Shown in pieces: positions 5,932-7,270 of a DNA stretch of 7,270 nucleotides (positions are counted from its first letter, which is position 1; every line of letters begins with the position of its first letter). The notes beneath the pieces are model-generated. The model worked only from the letters and a program-made list of their open reading frames with translations, ran no database searches and had not been told where the DNA came from. Position numbers and translations under genes: made by a program. Source of the stretch: CAYMCJ01 sp964388985 (GTDB taxonomy: Bacteria; Patescibacteriota; Patescibacteriia; Patescibacteriales; CAYMCJ01); the NCBI GenBank assembly GCA_964388985.1, contig CAYMCJ010000051.1, positions 1-7,270 of the forward strand, read 5' to 3'.

Positions 5932-7173
5932 TTAGAGCCTGTCTCCCAGTATTCTCAAGGCAATATCAAGAAAATTTTTTGCCTGGTCAAATCGTTTTAA
6001 ACGGATGAGTTTTTTAGTGTTTTCAAGAAACGGCCTGGCTTGTTCAGCCTGTTCCCGGTAGGGAAATATCAGAACGGTATTTAAAAGGCTAAGGGTTTTA
6101 TTTATTCTGATTATTAGTATTTCCGGCTCATAGTTGGCAATCCTTTTGCCGCTAAAGACCGGATGGCAACGGATTAGGCGGAGGCTTTTAGCCGCTTTTA
6201 GAATTAAATTTTCCAGCCGCCGTTTTTCAAAAATAAGCAGTTCTTTGCGCATAGCGATAAGTGGCATTATAATTTGCAGTTCATTGAGCCTTTTGGTCAG
6301 CCGATTAAGGGCGGCCATGGTTCTGGCGGCCATGGCTCCGGGGTTTATTCTTCCGGAAGCGTCTTTAAAGAGAAGAATTTTTATTGCCTGGGTTTTCACT
6401 TCTTTTTTAAATTCATTGCGGCATTTTTCCAGTTGCAGTATTACTTTGGCCAGCTCTTTTTGGATTTTTTGCCGGGCGACTATGTCTGTTTCCGGCCAGC
6501 CGATAAGCAGCTCATTGGCGCGGTAAATTATTTCTTCAATACTGCTAATTTTTAGCAGTTCGCCCAGATTATATTTATCAAGGATATGGTCCTGCAGGCG
6601 AAGAGCCGAATTGATTCCTTTTACTTTCTGTAGAATAAGCTTTGGCTTTTTGCCGGCTTGCTTTTCCCAGCGGGAAATTTCCAGCCAGCCTTCGGTCAGA
6701 ATTTTTATTCCGCTGTTTCTTAAATTTTCCAGCCAGAGTCTTTCCTGGCTTGATAAGAAATTCGGTTTGATGGGCAGATCCCTTTGCTTTTTTATTAATT
6801 CAAAGGCAATCGCGCTCCAGGTTTTAGTTGGATGTTTAAGCCGGTCGGCTATGATTTCTGCGTTTAATTCAACTGCTCTGGCCTGGATTGAGTTAAGCCT
6901 GGGTATAAAAAGATTTAGTGGTTTGACCGGTTCTTTTTTTGTTTTTCTCGGTTTATAATTTTTACCGGCAAAAATCGCGCAGACCTGTTCAGACATCAAA
7001 ATCCAGTCCTTGGCCGGAATTCTTGGCCTATTAGGATTGCCGTCATCATTCCTGACTGGTTTTTTCCCGGGAGGTTTAATAAAAGGAACTTCTTTCCCCT
7101 GCCATAATGGCGCAACCCGGTGAACCTCGCCATTTTTATCACGAAGAACTTCTCCGTCTTTTAAATAGTCCAT
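5932..7173 (-). CDS. Basic, mainly helical protein of unknown function
   Basis: I do not recognise this 413-aa protein. Residues 1-30 look like a small beta-hairpin unit (DGEVLRDKNGEVHRV). Residues 31-90 are rich in Pro, Lys and Arg and probably a flexible basic linker. The remainder is predicted by eye to be helical, with many Lys/Arg and repeated Leu/Ile spacing. Its C-terminal stretch (about 380-409) ends in RFDQAKNFLDIALRIL, reminiscent of one TPR-like helix pair. No signal peptide, membrane segment or catalytic motif was seen, so a cytoplasmic binding or structural role is as much as can be inferred. ATG 7173 is chosen because AAGGAG lies 6 nt upstream; an in-frame TTG at 7191 would add six residues that include that Shine-Dalgarno. 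It converges on rpoD, shares its terminator and appears to be transcribed alone within the window. Confidence 0.85.
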   Translation of the reverse strand: MDYLKDGEVLRDKNGEVHRVAPLWQGKEVPFIKPPGKKPVRNDDGNPNRPRIPAKDWILMSEQVCAIFAGKNYKPRKTKKEPVKPLNLFIPRLNSIQARAVELNAEIIADRLKHPTKTWSAIAFELIKKQRDLPIKPNFLSSQERLWLENLRNSGIKILTEGWLEISRWEKQAGKKPKLILQKVKGINSALRLQDHILDKYNLGELLKISSIEEIIYRANELLIGWPETDIVARQKIQKELAKVILQLEKCRNEFKKEVKTQAIKILLFKDASGRINPGAMAARTMAALNRLTKRLNELQIIMPLIAMRKELLIFEKRRLENLILKAAKSLRLIRCHPVFSGKRIANYEPEILIIRINKTLSLLNTVLIFPYREQAEQARPFLENTKKLIRLKRFDQAKNFLDIALRILGDRL

Positions 7174-7179
7174 TATATT

Positions 7180-7185
7180 CTCCTT
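7180..7185 (-). promoter_or_regulatory. Shine-Dalgarno AAGGAG deciding the start of the minus-strand gene
   Basis: On the minus strand AAGGAG is followed by 6 nt and then ATG at 7173. This is the only strong ribosome binding site in the window, and it rules against the upstream in-frame TTG at 7191. Confidence 0.88.
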
Positions 7186-7212
7186 ATCCAAAGAGTTTTG
7201 TTAAAAGAGCAA

Positions 7213-7218
7213 ATTATA
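7213..7218 (-). promoter_or_regulatory. Possible -10 element of the minus-strand gene
   Basis: TATAAT on the minus strand lies 28 nt before the Shine-Dalgarno, within a perfect 12-bp palindrome ATTATATATAAT (7213-7224). No good TTGACA-like -35 sits at 16-18 bp. The palindrome gives TATAAT on both strands, so direction is uncertain. Confidence 0.35.
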
Positions 7219-7232
7219 TATAATATTTTCAC

Positions 7233-7252
7233 ACTGCGGTCTCTGCCGCAGT
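7233..7252. repeat. GC-rich 7-bp stem-loop upstream of the minus-strand gene
   Basis: ACTGCGG (7233-7239) pairs perfectly with CCGCAGT (7246-7252) around a 6-nt loop. It is much more GC-rich than its surroundings and lies just upstream of the possible -10 of the minus gene. No T-run follows on either strand, so an operator or part of a dispersed repeat cut by the window edge is as plausible as a terminator. A near-palindrome CCTCTTAAGGGG follows at 7257-7268. Confidence 0.5.
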
Positions 7253-7270
7253 CTACCTCTTAAGGGGGTT

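Noticed and set aside
6134..6958. Long open frames on the plus strand opposite the minus-strand gene
   Set aside because: They are low-complexity (Phe/Ser/Leu-rich) antisense readings without start signals, opposite a better-supported CDS.
7201..7270. 3' end of another minus-strand CDS entering from the right edge
   Set aside because: One frame is open across about 22 codons to a TAA at 7201-7203, but it is short, covers two palindromes and resembles nothing known.

Overview
The window is an AT-rich bacterial stretch with five tightly packed plus-strand genes, then one convergent minus-strand gene. Three things suggest a Patescibacteria (Candidate Phyla Radiation) genome, perhaps a Parcubacteria-like lineage. 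The housekeeping genes are compact and divergent. The small hypothetical protein at 1231-1686 looks like a family I remember mainly from such genomes. The window is also dense in short dispersed repeats that run into coding sequence. This assignment is an inference from sequence style and was not checked by a search.

Layout: an AT-rich leader with a 10-bp periodic repeat (21-58); a GT4-type glycosyltransferase (74-1165); a 151-aa conserved-looking protein of unknown function (1231-1686); a Nudix hydrolase (1697-2182); a repeat-built hairpin with a T-run (2169-2236) that ends just before dnaG; DNA primase dnaG (2244-4187); the primary sigma factor rpoD (4224-5645); a repeat-rich intergenic region (5646-5931) ending in a strong, probably bidirectional terminator; and a 413-aa basic, largely helical protein of unknown function on the minus strand (5932-7173). 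The last gene has the window's only good Shine-Dalgarno sequence, and a palindrome-rich upstream region lies at the right edge.

The dnaG-rpoD pair is the core of the classical macromolecular-synthesis operon (rpsU-dnaG-rpoD in E. coli), here without rpsU. It couples replication priming with housekeeping transcription initiation. The three upstream genes (glycosyl transfer, unknown, nucleotide clean-up) share strand and tight spacing, but nothing ties them to one pathway. I see no complete defence, mobile-element or biosynthetic system.

The most interesting signal is the layering of at least four short repeat families: an ATTGC/GCAAT-bordered palindrome, an AAATTAC heptamer, a GAACAAGG-type repeat and a 10-bp GTAA-phased repeat. 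Several are translated inside genes, supply a stop codon, or sit at gene boundaries. Other notable points are a histone-H1-like lysine-rich N-terminal tail on the sigma factor and an apparent insertion in the DnaG TOPRIM domain.
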